The notes beneath the pieces are model-generated. The model made no database searches. It worked only from the letters and a program-made list of their open reading frames with translations, and was not told where the DNA came from. Of a DNA stretch of 64,000 nucleotides, positions 23,320 through 32,146 are shown in pieces. Position numbers and translations under genes: made by a program. The stretch covers positions 62,001 through 126,000 of the forward strand of contig CAVSFO010000006.1 of the NCBI GenBank assembly GCA_963727245.1, written 5' to 3'. Position 1 is the stretch's first letter. The number at the start of each line of letters is the position of its first letter. This DNA is from JBKQVT01 sp963727245 (lineage in GTDB: Bacteria > Planctomycetota > Planctomycetia > Pirellulales > Thermoguttaceae).

Positions 23320-24156
23320 ATGTCGAGAAAATCCCGCAAGCAACGCAAACAGAAGAATCGTGAACTGAAGAACAAGGAGAAAAGACAGTACGAAGTTCTC
23401 CGCAAGCTTCGCTCTCGCCTCAATAACGGCGTGGCAATTGTCACGGTCGAAATGTGGGACGAGGATCGGACTCCGTTCCGTCCGCTCCTGTGTCTTGACG
23501 CCGCCACCTATCGTCCCCAGCCGTTGTTCGATATTCCTCCCTGCAATCCCGATGGGAAGGGGCCTCACCGCATAAGCCCCGCCGGGAATTTCGCCTATTG
23601 CAATCGCATTCTTGCTGCGAATACGCCACTGAAATCTCGTGAGGGCAACCGTCCCGGCCTTGTGTGGTGGACGGGCGAAGTCGTGATCCCCATGCTCAAA
23701 GACATGCACGTAGAGCACACCACAGGTGATAAGATGCCCGAGTCCCTTGCCCAGAAGACTCGTGCTGAACGAGGGGCGGTATGGATGTCGCTTACGCCGA
23801 TGGAGATGATCTCGCAACGAAGGGGCATTCAAGCTGCCAGCGGCACAGTCGTCATCGGTGGTCTCGGTATGGGCTGGTTCCTACGGAAGGTATGCGAGAA
23901 GCCTGAAGTCGAGAAGGTCATCGTCGTGGAGCACAGCCAGGACTTACTGGATTGGTACGGCCACGACCTTTGCTCAAAGCAAGACAAGGTGGCCGACGTG
24001 ATCTGCGGCGACGTGTACGACCAGATCGGAAGACATGGCAATGCCAAGTACCTCCTCGACATCTGGTTGAACTATTTCGACGTTCACGAAGACCCCCGGT
24101 TCAAGAAGGCGAAGCGTGAGCTTGGGAACCGGCTATGGGGCTGGGGGGAATCCTGA
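23320..24156 (+). CDS. Rossmann-fold protein resembling SAM-dependent methyltransferases, 278 aa
   Basis: ATG 23320 (GGAG six bases upstream) gives a basic coiled N-terminus (RKSRKQRKQKNRELKNKEKR). A central unit follows with VVIGGLGMGWFLRKVCEKPE and VEKVIVVEHSQDLLDWYG, which looks like the first strand, the glycine loop and the acidic strand end of a spermidine-synthase-like SAM-binding fold. Asp-rich CGDVYDQIG and DIWLNYFDVHED come later. There is no obvious DNA-methyltransferase NPPY motif, so the substrate is unknown. It lies between two copies of the structured module. Confidence 0.65.
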   Translation: MSRKSRKQRKQKNRELKNKEKRQYEVLRKLRSRLNNGVAIVTVEMWDEDRTPFRPLLCLDAATYRPQPLFDIPPCNPDGKGPHRISPAGNFAYCNRILAANTPLKSREGNRPGLVWWTGEVVIPMLKDMHVEHTTGDKMPESLAQKTRAERGAVWMSLTPMEMISQRRGIQAASGTVVIGGLGMGWFLRKVCEKPEVEKVIVVEHSQDLLDWYGHDLCSKQDKVADVICGDVYDQIGRHGNAKYLLDIWLNYFDVHEDPRFKKAKRELGNRLWGWGES

Positions 24157-24174
24157 TCGCAGACGCAGTTGCTC

Positions 24175-24209
24175 GAAATGAGGCCGCTTCGTGTGGCCTT
24201 TTTCATTTC
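24175..24209 (+). terminator. intrinsic terminator (structured-module copy 2)
   Basis: GAAATGAGGCC...GGCCTTTTTCATTTC forms an extended stem with TTCGT loop and T run, 19 bases after the preceding stop. Confidence 0.75.
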
Positions 24210-24277
24210 TTGGTGCCGTCGCCCGGGAGCCATCGTTTGGCGGCGGGCGACGGCACCTTTCAAACCATGTGACATGG
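24210..24277 (+). promoter_or_regulatory. structured leader element, copy 2
   Basis: GCCGTCGCCCG pairs with CGGGCGACGGC (11-base stem), followed by TTTCAAACCATGTGACATGG, matching copy 1 at 23241-23312 in order and spacing. Confidence 0.45.
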
Positions 24278-24458
24278 GAAAACGGCGTTGCCCGCCCATG
24301 TTTCTGAGACGGCAGTCGGCCACATCGCACGAATCAAACTGACAAAATCAAAAAAGTACGTATAAAGATAAAGTGCGGTTGTAGGGCCGCAAACAAAACC
24401 TGCGTCATAAAGGACCCACAACGGAGGAGCTTCCCCGTTGCGACGAAGGAGGTTCCTC

Positions 24459-24809
24459 ATGCAAACAACCATAGATGCGTCACCGATGGCGGCCGGATCG
24501 TTGGTTCCTACACCTGGGAAGCCGGACGATAGCCCTTTTTCCGGCCTGACGTTACTGCAACGCCTCACCGACTCCATCGAACGCTGTGAGGAAGAGCTTC
24601 GTCGCATCGCCGACCACTTCAATCCCCCGCTGACACCTATCGTCGGAACCGATTATATCGCCTCTCGGCTGGGACTCACGCCGGAACGGATCACCCAAAT
24701 GACCCGTGAGGGGGATGTCCCTCCGCACTGCCTGGTAGAAGGCAGCGGCAATGGGAAGCCCTGGAAGTACCACCGGCGTCACGTTGACGCTTGGCTCAAG
24801 TCTCGATGA
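24459..24809 (+). CDS. excisionase-like helix-turn-helix protein
   Basis: 116 residues; ATG 24459 has a perfect AAGGAGG. The C-terminal half (VGTDYIASRLGLTPERITQM, then TREGDVPPHCLVEGSGNGKP and YHRRHVDAWLKSR) is the MerR/Xis-type winged helix used by excisionases and helper DNA-binding proteins. The N-terminal half has a helix QRLTDSIERCEEELRRIADH. It directly precedes the tyrosine recombinase, the usual xis-int order. Confidence 0.82.
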   Translation: MQTTIDASPMAAGSLVPTPGKPDDSPFSGLTLLQRLTDSIERCEEELRRIADHFNPPLTPIVGTDYIASRLGLTPERITQMTREGDVPPHCLVEGSGNGKPWKYHRRHVDAWLKSR

Positions 24810-24845
24810 GGGATGGACCCAAGGGGTTCAAAGAGGAGACTTGCC

Positions 24846-26315
24846 ATGCCGAGGAAGCCCAAGCCGACCAATCGCCGCATTTCGGTAATGGTCAACGACG
24901 CACCCATCGAGGTCACATTGTATTCGCCCCGGGGCAGGAAGCGGACGTGGTACGCCCTCTGGAATGGGGTGCCGGCCGCCCGGTCCACAGGCCAGGTCGA
25001 TTTCGATGAAGCCGTAACTGCCGTGCAGGCCATGCTTCGGAACGGCGGGAAACGGGTCTCTGTTGCCGAGGCATCGCTCTCTGACGAGGAGTTTATTGAA
25101 ATCCAACGAACGCACTATGCCAAGAAACAAGCCCCCGAATCCCGGCGTCGGTCGCAGAAGTCACTTGTGGCGACCCTGGATGCAATCTCGGTCTTCCAAG
25201 AGATTTCCAAGTTGTCTCCTATCACCATCGCCACGCCCGACGACTGTGAACGATTCCAACGTGAAGCCCTCGCCAAACCGAGGAACTGGCGAGTGAAGTA
25301 TACCGACACGAAGCGGTCGCACAAGACACGGAAGGCCCCAAACGAACTGGGGACGATCTCTCCCGACACCGTGGACAAATGGTCTCGGGCACTTCAAGCG
25401 GCATTTGAGCGGGCGAATATCAACGCTGGTAAGAAGTGTGTTCGTGGGGTGGTTCCTCCTGAGAAGCTGCTCAAGTCCAACCCTTGGACTCAGTTCACTT
25501 GGATCGAGACGGTTGGCCGTGAACTACGGCATTTCAGTGACGAGGAACTGATCTCGCTGATGGACTACTTCGAGCAGACGTGGATGGATGTCGCTGTTGC
25601 CGCCACCTTTATCAAGTTCTGTCTTTGGTCGTCTTGCCGGCGAGAGGAGATCAGTAAGCTAGGCTGGGACGATTTTCGGGAGATCAGTGGAACGGAGACG
25701 CACTTCTATGTTCTGGGAAAGTGGCAGGTCGAACGTTGGGTTCGGATTCCACCGGCGTTGGTTCAGGAAATGAAGTCATATCGCACGGATAGCCCGTTTG
25801 TATTTGACGCCTATAGCCAGCAGCTTCGGCAGCATTATCTCAAGAAGAACAAGGGATCAGCAGCAGCCAGAGTACGACTCGATTTCGATCCCGAAAATTT
25901 CGGCGAATGGATGTACCAAAAGTTGAAGCACTGGCAGTCCGTGGCCGGGCGGGAGAACGCCTATCTCCACATCTTCAGGAAGACGGGGCTTCAGTTGGCC
26001 CGTCAAGGTGAAGACCTGAACCGTGAAGTTGCCGCCGATGCCGCCGTCTCGGAATCGGTCATGATGAGCAGCTACGTGTGGGAGGCCGAGGAGGAATTTC
26101 GCCAACGCTCGAACCGCATGTACCGCCGACTGGTTCAACGGGTGTCGAGTGAGGTCGCACGCCGCTACGGGTATCAGGATTCGCCGAGGGAACGCTTGGT
26201 CAATCAGTTGAGTTTGGCTGCGAAAGCTGGGGATTGGGCGACCGTCGAGCGTCTCGCCGGAGAACTGAAGCGGGGAGACCAACACGCCGGTGAGGACGGC
26301 CAAGCGATTCCGTGA
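24846..26315 (+). CDS. tyrosine recombinase (phage-type integrase)
   Basis: 489 residues from ATG 24846 (AGAGGAG upstream); the frame is open from 24813 but lacks a site there. The catalytic domain shows LWSSCRREEISKLGWDDF with the first catalytic Arg (R265/R266), HIFRKTGLQLARQG with the H-x-x-R pair (H375, R378), and Y410 in MMSSYVWEAEEEF as the likely nucleophile. Residues 1-200 form the arm- and core-binding part. It catalyses site-specific integration and excision; a tRNA-Arg 3' fragment 150 bases downstream is the likely att site. Confidence 0.93.
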   Translation: MPRKPKPTNRRISVMVNDAPIEVTLYSPRGRKRTWYALWNGVPAARSTGQVDFDEAVTAVQAMLRNGGKRVSVAEASLSDEEFIEIQRTHYAKKQAPESRRRSQKSLVATLDAISVFQEISKLSPITIATPDDCERFQREALAKPRNWRVKYTDTKRSHKTRKAPNELGTISPDTVDKWSRALQAAFERANINAGKKCVRGVVPPEKLLKSNPWTQFTWIETVGRELRHFSDEELISLMDYFEQTWMDVAVAATFIKFCLWSSCRREEISKLGWDDFREISGTETHFYVLGKWQVERWVRIPPALVQEMKSYRTDSPFVFDAYSQQLRQHYLKKNKGSAAARVRLDFDPENFGEWMYQKLKHWQSVAGRENAYLHIFRKTGLQLARQGEDLNREVAADAAVSESVMMSSYVWEAEEEFRQRSNRMYRRLVQRVSSEVARRYGYQDSPRERLVNQLSLAAKAGDWATVERLAGELKRGDQHAGEDGQAIP

Positions 26316-26467
26316 ATTCACGGAAATGTACCTCTTTCGCTTCTCCGAAGCGTATTTCGACCGCAGAAGCGGCTGAAATGAAAATGCAACTGAAGACCTT
26401 TGGCCGCAGGAAGTTATGTCGCAAATCATGGCTCTCCGCCGAGTTGCGAAAAAAGTTTCGGTTAGAC

Positions 26468-26509
26468 CTCCGGAGCCGAAGGTTACAAGTTCAAATCTTG
26501 TCGGGGATA
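26468..26509 (+). other. 3' fragment of tRNA-Arg(CCG), probable att site
   Basis: The bases can be laid out as tRNA positions 32-73: anticodon loop CTCCGGA (anticodon CCG), 3' anticodon strand GCCGA, variable loop AGGTT, T-arm ACAAG-TTCAAAT-CTTGT, acceptor strand CGGGGAT and discriminator A. The 5' anticodon strand (TAGAC) does not pair, and no D-arm or 5' acceptor strand precedes it, so this is only the 3' part of a tRNA gene. Such fragments remain after integration into a tRNA 3' end. Confidence 0.75.
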
Positions 26510-26562
26510 TTTTCATTTCTGGGCACCTCCCGGTGCAACGCGATGCACTGCGCGGCAATGAG

Positions 26563-26777
26563 GTGCAGGCAGATACCGTATCTCTTTTCGTCGTCGAAAC
26601 TTCGGGCTCCTTCTGGCTTCTTTCCCAGAGCCCCGAAACCTCCCATTTGCGTCCCTCCGTTGCAGCTAGATGCAATGAGCGGCAATGAGCGGAAAGCAGG
26701 ATGACACCATGGAGATCACCCCGGCCGGAAACGAGAGCACCACGGGAAGCACCAAAAATGCTTGGCGGTGGTGCCCG
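26563..26777. repeat. 215-bp interspersed repeat, copy 1
   Basis: Most of its length matches 44429-44644 in the same orientation, beginning GTGCAGGCAGATACCGTATC and ending near GGTGCCCG. On the minus strand both copies could encode a similar short peptide (WERSQKEPEVS or WERSRKEPEVS), but neither has gene context. Confidence 0.75.
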
Positions 26778-26912
26778 AAGCCTGGACCGGGCAGTCCTGG
26801 CCGACTAGCCATCTGCCCATCTGGAGGGGCAAGCACGTGATCACTGCAACGCGGGTTGAGGGATGCGACGTGGGTGACGACCTGGGGGCAGGCGATCGGC
26901 TGGACCTGTTGG

Positions 26913-27533
26913 TTATGTTCCGCTTCGGACCCCGATCAATCCGAAATCTACCAAGAGTCTTTCCCACGCTTCGACCGCTTTGGTTGCCATCTCGTACAAG
27001 TCACCAATGCGGCTTCGGGCGTTATCGACCACGTCGCCAGTCACTACTGCCTTGGCTGTCCCGTCGCCGAGAAAACGGGGAACGCCATCTGGGCCAACAG
27101 TCATCGCGATCATCGAATCTTTCTTTGGCTGGGTTTGAAGGCGCATCACGCGATTGATTTCAATCAACTGCGGCGACCTTTTTGAGTGGCCCCCATCTCG
27201 CGGCGGATATCCATGCTTGTCATTGTTTGACAAATCTTGGATGACCTGCAGTTCGAAGCAGTTATCGACTGCATTATCTACCTTATTCTTGTCGTGACCA
27301 TTGTTCGCCGCCCAGCGGCGCAGGTGATCCCGCAGGTTTGCGATGTTGTGAATGACGGAATACGCCTGGTTAGACAACTCATCGTCGCTAAGGCCACTCC
27401 GGAAATCTTGAAAGACAGCCGTGATCTTGTCGTTCTGAATGACAGTAGCCTTGAGCTTCGTCGGGTCGCATTCTTCGATAGCACCGATTGCGGCGTAAAT
27501 GCGGCTGATCCTTTGAAGTATGGCGTCGTCCAT
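26913..27533 (-). CDS. hypothetical helical protein with a D-x-x-N-x-x-KH motif, 206 aa
   Basis: ATG 27533 gives MDDAILQRISRIYAAIGAIE, preferred over the longer frame. The protein is mainly helical, with IHNIANLRDHLRRWAANNGH followed by LQVIQDLSNNDKHGYPP. Proteins with this Asp/Asn-x-x-Lys-His arrangement after an LRDH helix are often HEPN-related or of unknown function in accessory regions; I make no firm assignment. The upstream gene on the same strand ends 96 bases away. Confidence 0.6.
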   Translation of the reverse strand: MDDAILQRISRIYAAIGAIEECDPTKLKATVIQNDKITAVFQDFRSGLSDDELSNQAYSVIHNIANLRDHLRRWAANNGHDKNKVDNAVDNCFELQVIQDLSNNDKHGYPPRDGGHSKRSPQLIEINRVMRLQTQPKKDSMIAMTVGPDGVPRFLGDGTAKAVVTGDVVDNARSRIGDLYEMATKAVEAWERLLVDFGLIGVRSGT

Positions 27534-27629
27534 CGCATGGTCTCGTGAGTCGGTGTCTTGTAGGCCGTGATCCTCAAAGCATTGACGCCGCCGCGATCGC
27601 TTGGTTTCCATCGCGCCCGGGCGGCGCAG

Positions 27630-28544
27630 CTACACCGGATAGTTGACGGCTTTCCACTCCATGCCGGGAATCCGTCCGTAGTACAAGTCCTTCGGTTCCC
27701 ACTTCGGGATGTCCACGAACCGGAAAAGGTTGTTAGACCGGTAATCGCTCAGCGTTTCGTAGCCATACTGGGCGGCCAGCATGACGACGCATGCCGCGAC
27801 CGCACTGATTGCGTTTCCCAGCGTCGCCTCCTTGAAGTTCGCTTCCCGGTCGTGCTTGACCTTGTTGTAGACATCGTACCAGGCCAACAACTTCGTCGCC
27901 TGCCTGCTGTTCCACCCAGCGAAGGGGACGAACACTGGCAGACTGGGGTATCGCATCAGTTCGACGCGGTAGATGTCCAGCTTCATTGCCGGCAGCAAAC
28001 GCACGTAATGGTTGGTCGTGTAGCGGTCACCCCTTACCATGACGTTGTTGGCCTTGAGGATGCCTGTCCATTGGGCCTCAACCTCGGTGCAGGCCAGAAT
28101 GATTAGGTCGCGGATAGCGCCGCCGTAGGCCGAAAGGTTGTTTTCCTCTGGGTGCGCGACGCGAAACACCGACGACAGGCCATCGAACAGCGTCTCCACC
28201 TGCTGCAGAGACCCGATGAAGCTTTTGAAGTAAGGCGTATCTGCCACCCTCGGGAGACAAGGACCGAGTTCGAGCAGGACATCTACATCTCTGGACATCC
28301 TGGGGTGGTATTCACCAGCCTGGAGCCGAGGCGTCTCGATGCTGAAGCCCCGGCAGATCTTCTCCACCGTCTCTAAGAGAGTGCCGTTCAGCCTCAATTG
28401 GCCAGTCGGGCGGTAACCAGCCCGGGCCCGGGCAGGGTAATACGACCAGAGCGGCCCCAAAGCTTCGCCATCGTCCATCTGAAGATAGGCGCGGGGTGGC
28501 TCCTCAAGGTTGATCGCCGCGGGGTAGGCGATGAGCGTCTGCAT
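27630..28544 (-). CDS. hypothetical protein with a Y-N-x-x-KHDR motif, 304 aa
   Basis: ATG 28544 (MQTLIAYPAAINLEEPPRAY) is the natural start within a longer open frame. The protein has a mixed N-terminal half and a helical C-terminal half containing KLLAWYDVYNKVKHDREANF and AVAACVVMLAAQYGYETL. The N-K-x-KHDR motif is reminiscent of HEPN-type proteins and of the neighbouring gene's NDKH motif. The two may be a functional pair, but the enzymatic role is not established. Confidence 0.6.
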   Translation of the reverse strand: MQTLIAYPAAINLEEPPRAYLQMDDGEALGPLWSYYPARARAGYRPTGQLRLNGTLLETVEKICRGFSIETPRLQAGEYHPRMSRDVDVLLELGPCLPRVADTPYFKSFIGSLQQVETLFDGLSSVFRVAHPEENNLSAYGGAIRDLIILACTEVEAQWTGILKANNVMVRGDRYTTNHYVRLLPAMKLDIYRVELMRYPSLPVFVPFAGWNSRQATKLLAWYDVYNKVKHDREANFKEATLGNAISAVAACVVMLAAQYGYETLSDYRSNNLFRFVDIPKWEPKDLYYGRIPGMEWKAVNYPV

Positions 28545-29093
28545 TTCTACACTCCGGCCGAGCCTCCTTGTGGCAGGTCCGAATGGGCGCGCACGCCCAG
28601 GCGGCGCGGCCCGAAGATCGAAGAACTCCTTTCGACCGGTTGCAGTAGCCGAAGCCACCGGGTCAAGGCAAAGAAGTATTCTATCGGAGAGGGGGAGGGC
28701 ATTCAAGGCTCTGTGCAGGGCCATAACGTACCGCCCCAGAGCGTGGCCGGATCCAGGAGCGGGTGGGCGGGCCCCGTAATGATCTCGCGAGTTCGCCGAC
28801 GTTGACCTGGCTTGTCCGTCCGACACTCCGCACCGGTGCATCCAGACGATGTGATCGAGGAGCATTAGGTGGCGGAACAATCGGGCCTTTCCGTTTCTTC
28901 GTGTAAACGGTGGAGGAATTGCCTTGCCTTCGCAAAAAAGGCCCGAACTGACCTTTCACACGTGAAAACGGCATAGCGAAGAAACCTGTGCCTCTCGGGA
29001 CGACGGTGGTACAATGCGGTGAGAGGCCCCGACTTACCACAATTGGTGGGCATTTTTCGGAGAGTATGGAGTCGCTAGAAAGGAAGTGATTGC
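28545..29093. other. intergenic, no gene supported
   Basis: Upstream of the 304-aa gene. Long minus-strand frames here are Arg/Pro-rich and look noncoding. The last part has the AAGGAAGTGAT ribosome site of the 29094 gene. Confidence 0.45.
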
Positions 29094-30212
29094 ATGGCGG
29101 CGTTCGATTTTTGGGGTTTCAGCATCGACATGTCGGACCTCGCGGACCGCGCGGATTGAGGGGCTTCCAGGACATCCGATGGCAACGCTTTCTTTCGTCC
29201 ATGAATACGTTCATTTTCTCCAGAGTTGCAGTAGCCTGATGGGCTTCAACACACTGGAGCAATTGATCGAACGTCGGCATCGGCGCAGCAGTGAGGTTAA
29301 GCGGCCTAGACGGCCCCCAGCAGAACCTCAGCATATTCACACTACTGGAAGCACTTCCTGACCATGCCGGACAGTCGCACGGCGAGATACGCGAGAAGAT
29401 GCAGAGCCTGGCCGACGAAATGGTCGTGCTTACCACGGCACTTGACGTTCCGTATGAGGGCAATGCAAACGCCTGGGACTTGCTTCAGCACAATGTCGTA
29501 TACGGAACATATCGCCAAGACCATTGGGGCTTTGTGACAGAGCGACGAACATTCTGTCCGTTTACACCATTGATCCCCATCGAAGGTGCTGCGCGCCGGG
29601 TTGATCGCTGGTTTGCAGCCAACGAAGGGTACGTCGGACATCAATGGACCGCCTGCACAGGTGAGGACGAGGTTTATAACGGCCTGCGGAATCTGCTATT
29701 GCGGCCGCGATACTCCCACCTCGTGACGGAAGCAAACGTCGACGAGATTACGGTTCTCGTCGGAAGCCTTGCACTACTTACGCCTCACACTGACTGGTCG
29801 GTCTCCCACATGCTGCAGTTGATCGAACGCACGAGCTCTTGGGTGCCGGTGGATGAACTGGAGCGCCCTTCTGCGCAGGTTCCTTATCGAACAGGACGAG
29901 CTTCACGCGGAGTATTTCAATCAGACAATGAACACGCTACTGCTTGGCAACACGAGGATGATTGTTAGCTCAGAGTTTATGCCGATCTACGAGCAATTGA
30001 GGCTCATCCATGCTGCTGCATCCCGCGTCTTGAGCGGTCCTGGTGCGCTCTTTCGCCCTAACATCAACTGGCAATCGATGCAGCAACTGATGCGACAATT
30101 CTCAGTTCCGCCGGTGGTGGTGAGCGACGGGACATTGCTCCAGGTGGGAGGAGTAGATTCCAATCGAGACCTTCACCGACTGATTGCGATGATCCGCCGG
30201 AAGCTGTTCTAA
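29094..30212 (+). pseudogene. HEXXH-motif protein gene broken by at least three frameshifts
   Basis: The ATG at 29094 (AAGGAAGTGATTGC upstream) starts MAAFDFWGFSIDMSDLADRA, but the following coding continues in other phases: MATLSFVHEYVHFLQSCSSL with an HEYVH zinc-metalloprotease-like motif, then a long middle (EKMQSLADEMVVLTTALDVP ... DEITVLVGSLALLTPHTDWS) and finally EQDELHAEYFNQTMNTLLLG to the stop at 30212. Joined, the pieces give a protein of about 370 residues. Either the gene has decayed or the sequence contains indels. The family is unknown. Confidence 0.55.
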
Positions 30213-30233
30213 GGCGCAATCCGGCCGCGGCGA

Positions 30234-30979
30234 CTAGGCGGAGGGTGTCAACCGGTTTGAAGCAACTGCGACGTCGAGAACTGCCGCGTGTCGGTAGGCG
30301 TGCCCGCGTGTGATGCGTATCCAGTTCCACTCATCAATGACCTTGGCGAGTGGTGCCGTCCAGCGGCGACCTTTTGGTTTTAGATGCTGTTCAAGTGGAA
30401 CATCCGATCGCCAGAATCCTCGTGCCTTGCGGGCGATGGCCTGGGTAACATTTAGATACTGATGGTATCCCGCCGCGTTGAGCGCGAAGCCGTAAGCCTT
30501 GGCGATTGGGTTGTCCCAAATGGGAAAAAGCGCCGGCGCAACGGCGCAAGAAACTTGCTGGCGATTGTTGGCCCTACGCCATCGCAGGCGACAAGGTGTT
30601 TGAACACCTCGACCATACTTGCGAGCATCACGCGGTCTGCATGTTCAAGGGATAGGTCCGCTGGAATTGCTGCTACAATTTCGCGGATTTTTCCGAGGGC
30701 GTCGCCTACCGCCTTCATCCGTCCCTTGCCTAAACTCCGGGTCGACCGCCACGGTTTTAGCAGCCATTCCCGCAGGCTATCGGCGAGATGGCTGGCGGTG
30801 ATCTTGCCAGCGATGAAGCCGGCGATTGTTTCCGCACGCTCCGGCACCATTATCAGATCGTCGAACGCACTGGTCTCGTCGTAGTAGTCGCCACCGCAGT
30901 AGGTCGCCGACGCATCCCGGAGATCCTCAATGACGACGGGTGTCACAGCGTCGAGGGAGAAAACCGGCGGAATGGTCAT
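30234..30979 (-). pseudogene. helix-hairpin-helix-like protein gene with one frameshift
   Basis: From ATG 30979 the frame reads a helical domain (PERAETIAGFIAGKITASHL, then LEHADRVMLASMVEVFKHLV) and CDGVGPTIASKFLAPLRRRF, an HhH-type GVGxxxAxK turn. Right after RRFFP the frame is lost. The phase one base over continues IWDNPIAKAYGFALNAAGYH and KVIDEWNWIRITRGHAYRHA to a TAG at 30234-30236. One missing base near 30522, next to a TTTTT/CCC tract, explains it. Joined length is about 247 residues. It may be DNA-binding; the role is unknown. Confidence 0.55.
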
Positions 30980-31102
30980 CGATGTCCCAAAGCTTCGTTT
31001 TCCGGGAATTCGGAACTCACCACGCCCCTCAATTTACACTGTCGATCTCTCATGTCAAGATGCGTCGTTTTGCCGACATGGCAAAGCTGGAACACTACCG
31101 CC

Positions 31103-32146
31103 TCAGATGACAATTGTCTCATACTCAATCGGCAGGGAGAACCGCTTTCTCAGGCGACGGAGATACTGTTGCCCTTCCTTGTCGATTGGGCTCTCGCCCA
31201 CGACTATGAATCGGGTTGGTTCATGCGCTCCTGGCCAGAACGCATACTCCAAGAGTTGGCCAATCGCCTCGCGCAAACACGATCTCGGTGTCAGCGCGGT
31301 TTTAATCTCGTAGAACCAATACTTGTTTGTACTCTTGACCACGATGTCGATCTGTGTGCCTACCCCACTCGGCAATTCCGTGCCAACGTTGTCCTTGCCG
31401 TATCGCGATACCAGACGTCGATAGAGTGCCTCCTGAAGCAGATTGTGGCGAAGATTAAGGTCGAGCTCTTTCTCGGCGCGGGTGGCTTTTGCGGCCTTCG
31501 CTTTCTTTGACAAGCCAGGCTTGAAATCGAAGCCGGCCTTAGGACGTGGCACAGGCGCGGTAGCCCCGTTACTTTCGACGTACTGATACAAGGGCAACAG
31601 CCGATCGAAGTCATCCAGAATCCTCTGGTAGTCGATCTTCTTTGCGGGCTGCCGGCTCCCCAGGAATACAAACACGCCTTCCGTAACGAGTGCCGACGAA
31701 ATCGGACCCGGCGGTTGGTCCACGCTACGTTGGCCCTTGTAGTACCACATGCGCATATCGCTGAATTCGTCGGCATTCAATTCCATGAAATCGTTGAAGA
31801 ACTTGACCTTGGGCACGAGAACATCAATCGATTTCAGCGTCTGACTAAGCTCAAACGAAAACGCGACACCGTGCCTGAGATCGTCATTCTTATCGTGGTC
31901 TTCATATCCGATGTTGAACTGCAGCTCCGTTCGTCCCCCGTGATGGAAGGCCCAAGTCTCGAATGTTGTCTGGACGCTGAAGATTTTATCGCCTGGCCGA
32001 CGGCTCAACTTCTTCAGTTGCGTGCGCAGGTCTTGAAGCTTGCCGATCGGATGGGGCGGTGCTAATTCGTTTCTGTTGCGGAAAGCTTTCGGCTCAATTT
32101 TCAGCGAGAACGGGCTTGCATAAAAAGGACGCATCCTTATCCTCAT
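31103..32146 (-). CDS. PD-(D/E)XK nuclease-like protein, 5' end replaced by an insertion sequence
   Basis: 347 codons as read. The C-terminal domain carries GTQIDIVVKSTNKYWFYEIK, with D267 and the E280-x-K282 pair, and SCLREAIGQLLEYAFWP after it, the classic order of a PD-(D/E)XK nuclease core. The N-terminal ~200 residues are a separate beta-rich domain (FETWAFHHGGRTELQFNIGY). The ATG at 32146 and the first ~10 codons lie inside the left end of the neighbouring IS, so the native start is missing and expression, if any, uses an IS-derived start. Restriction or defence functions are plausible. Confidence 0.75.
   Translation of the reverse strand: MRIRMRPFYASPFSLKIEPKAFRNRNELAPPHPIGKLQDLRTQLKKLSRRPGDKIFSVQTTFETWAFHHGGRTELQFNIGYEDHDKNDDLRHGVAFSFELSQTLKSIDVLVPKVKFFNDFMELNADEFSDMRMWYYKGQRSVDQPPGPISSALVTEGVFVFLGSRQPAKKIDYQRILDDFDRLLPLYQYVESNGATAPVPRPKAGFDFKPGLSKKAKAAKATRAEKELDLNLRHNLLQEALYRRLVSRYGKDNVGTELPSGVGTQIDIVVKSTNKYWFYEIKTALTPRSCLREAIGQLLEYAFWPGAHEPTRFIVVGESPIDKEGQQYLRRLRKRFSLPIEYETIVI

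Larger units (their letters stand above)
24157..24458. other. intergenic with module copy 2 and an AT-rich promoter-like segment
   Basis: No gene. It contains the terminator and leader copies listed separately, then an AT-rich stretch around 24330-24375 that is a likely promoter for the HTH and integrase genes. Confidence 0.5.
26316..26912. other. intergenic: right border of the integrated element and an interspersed repeat
   Basis: No gene. It contains the tRNA-Arg 3' fragment at 26468-26509 and the 215-bp repeat at 26563-26777. Confidence 0.6.
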
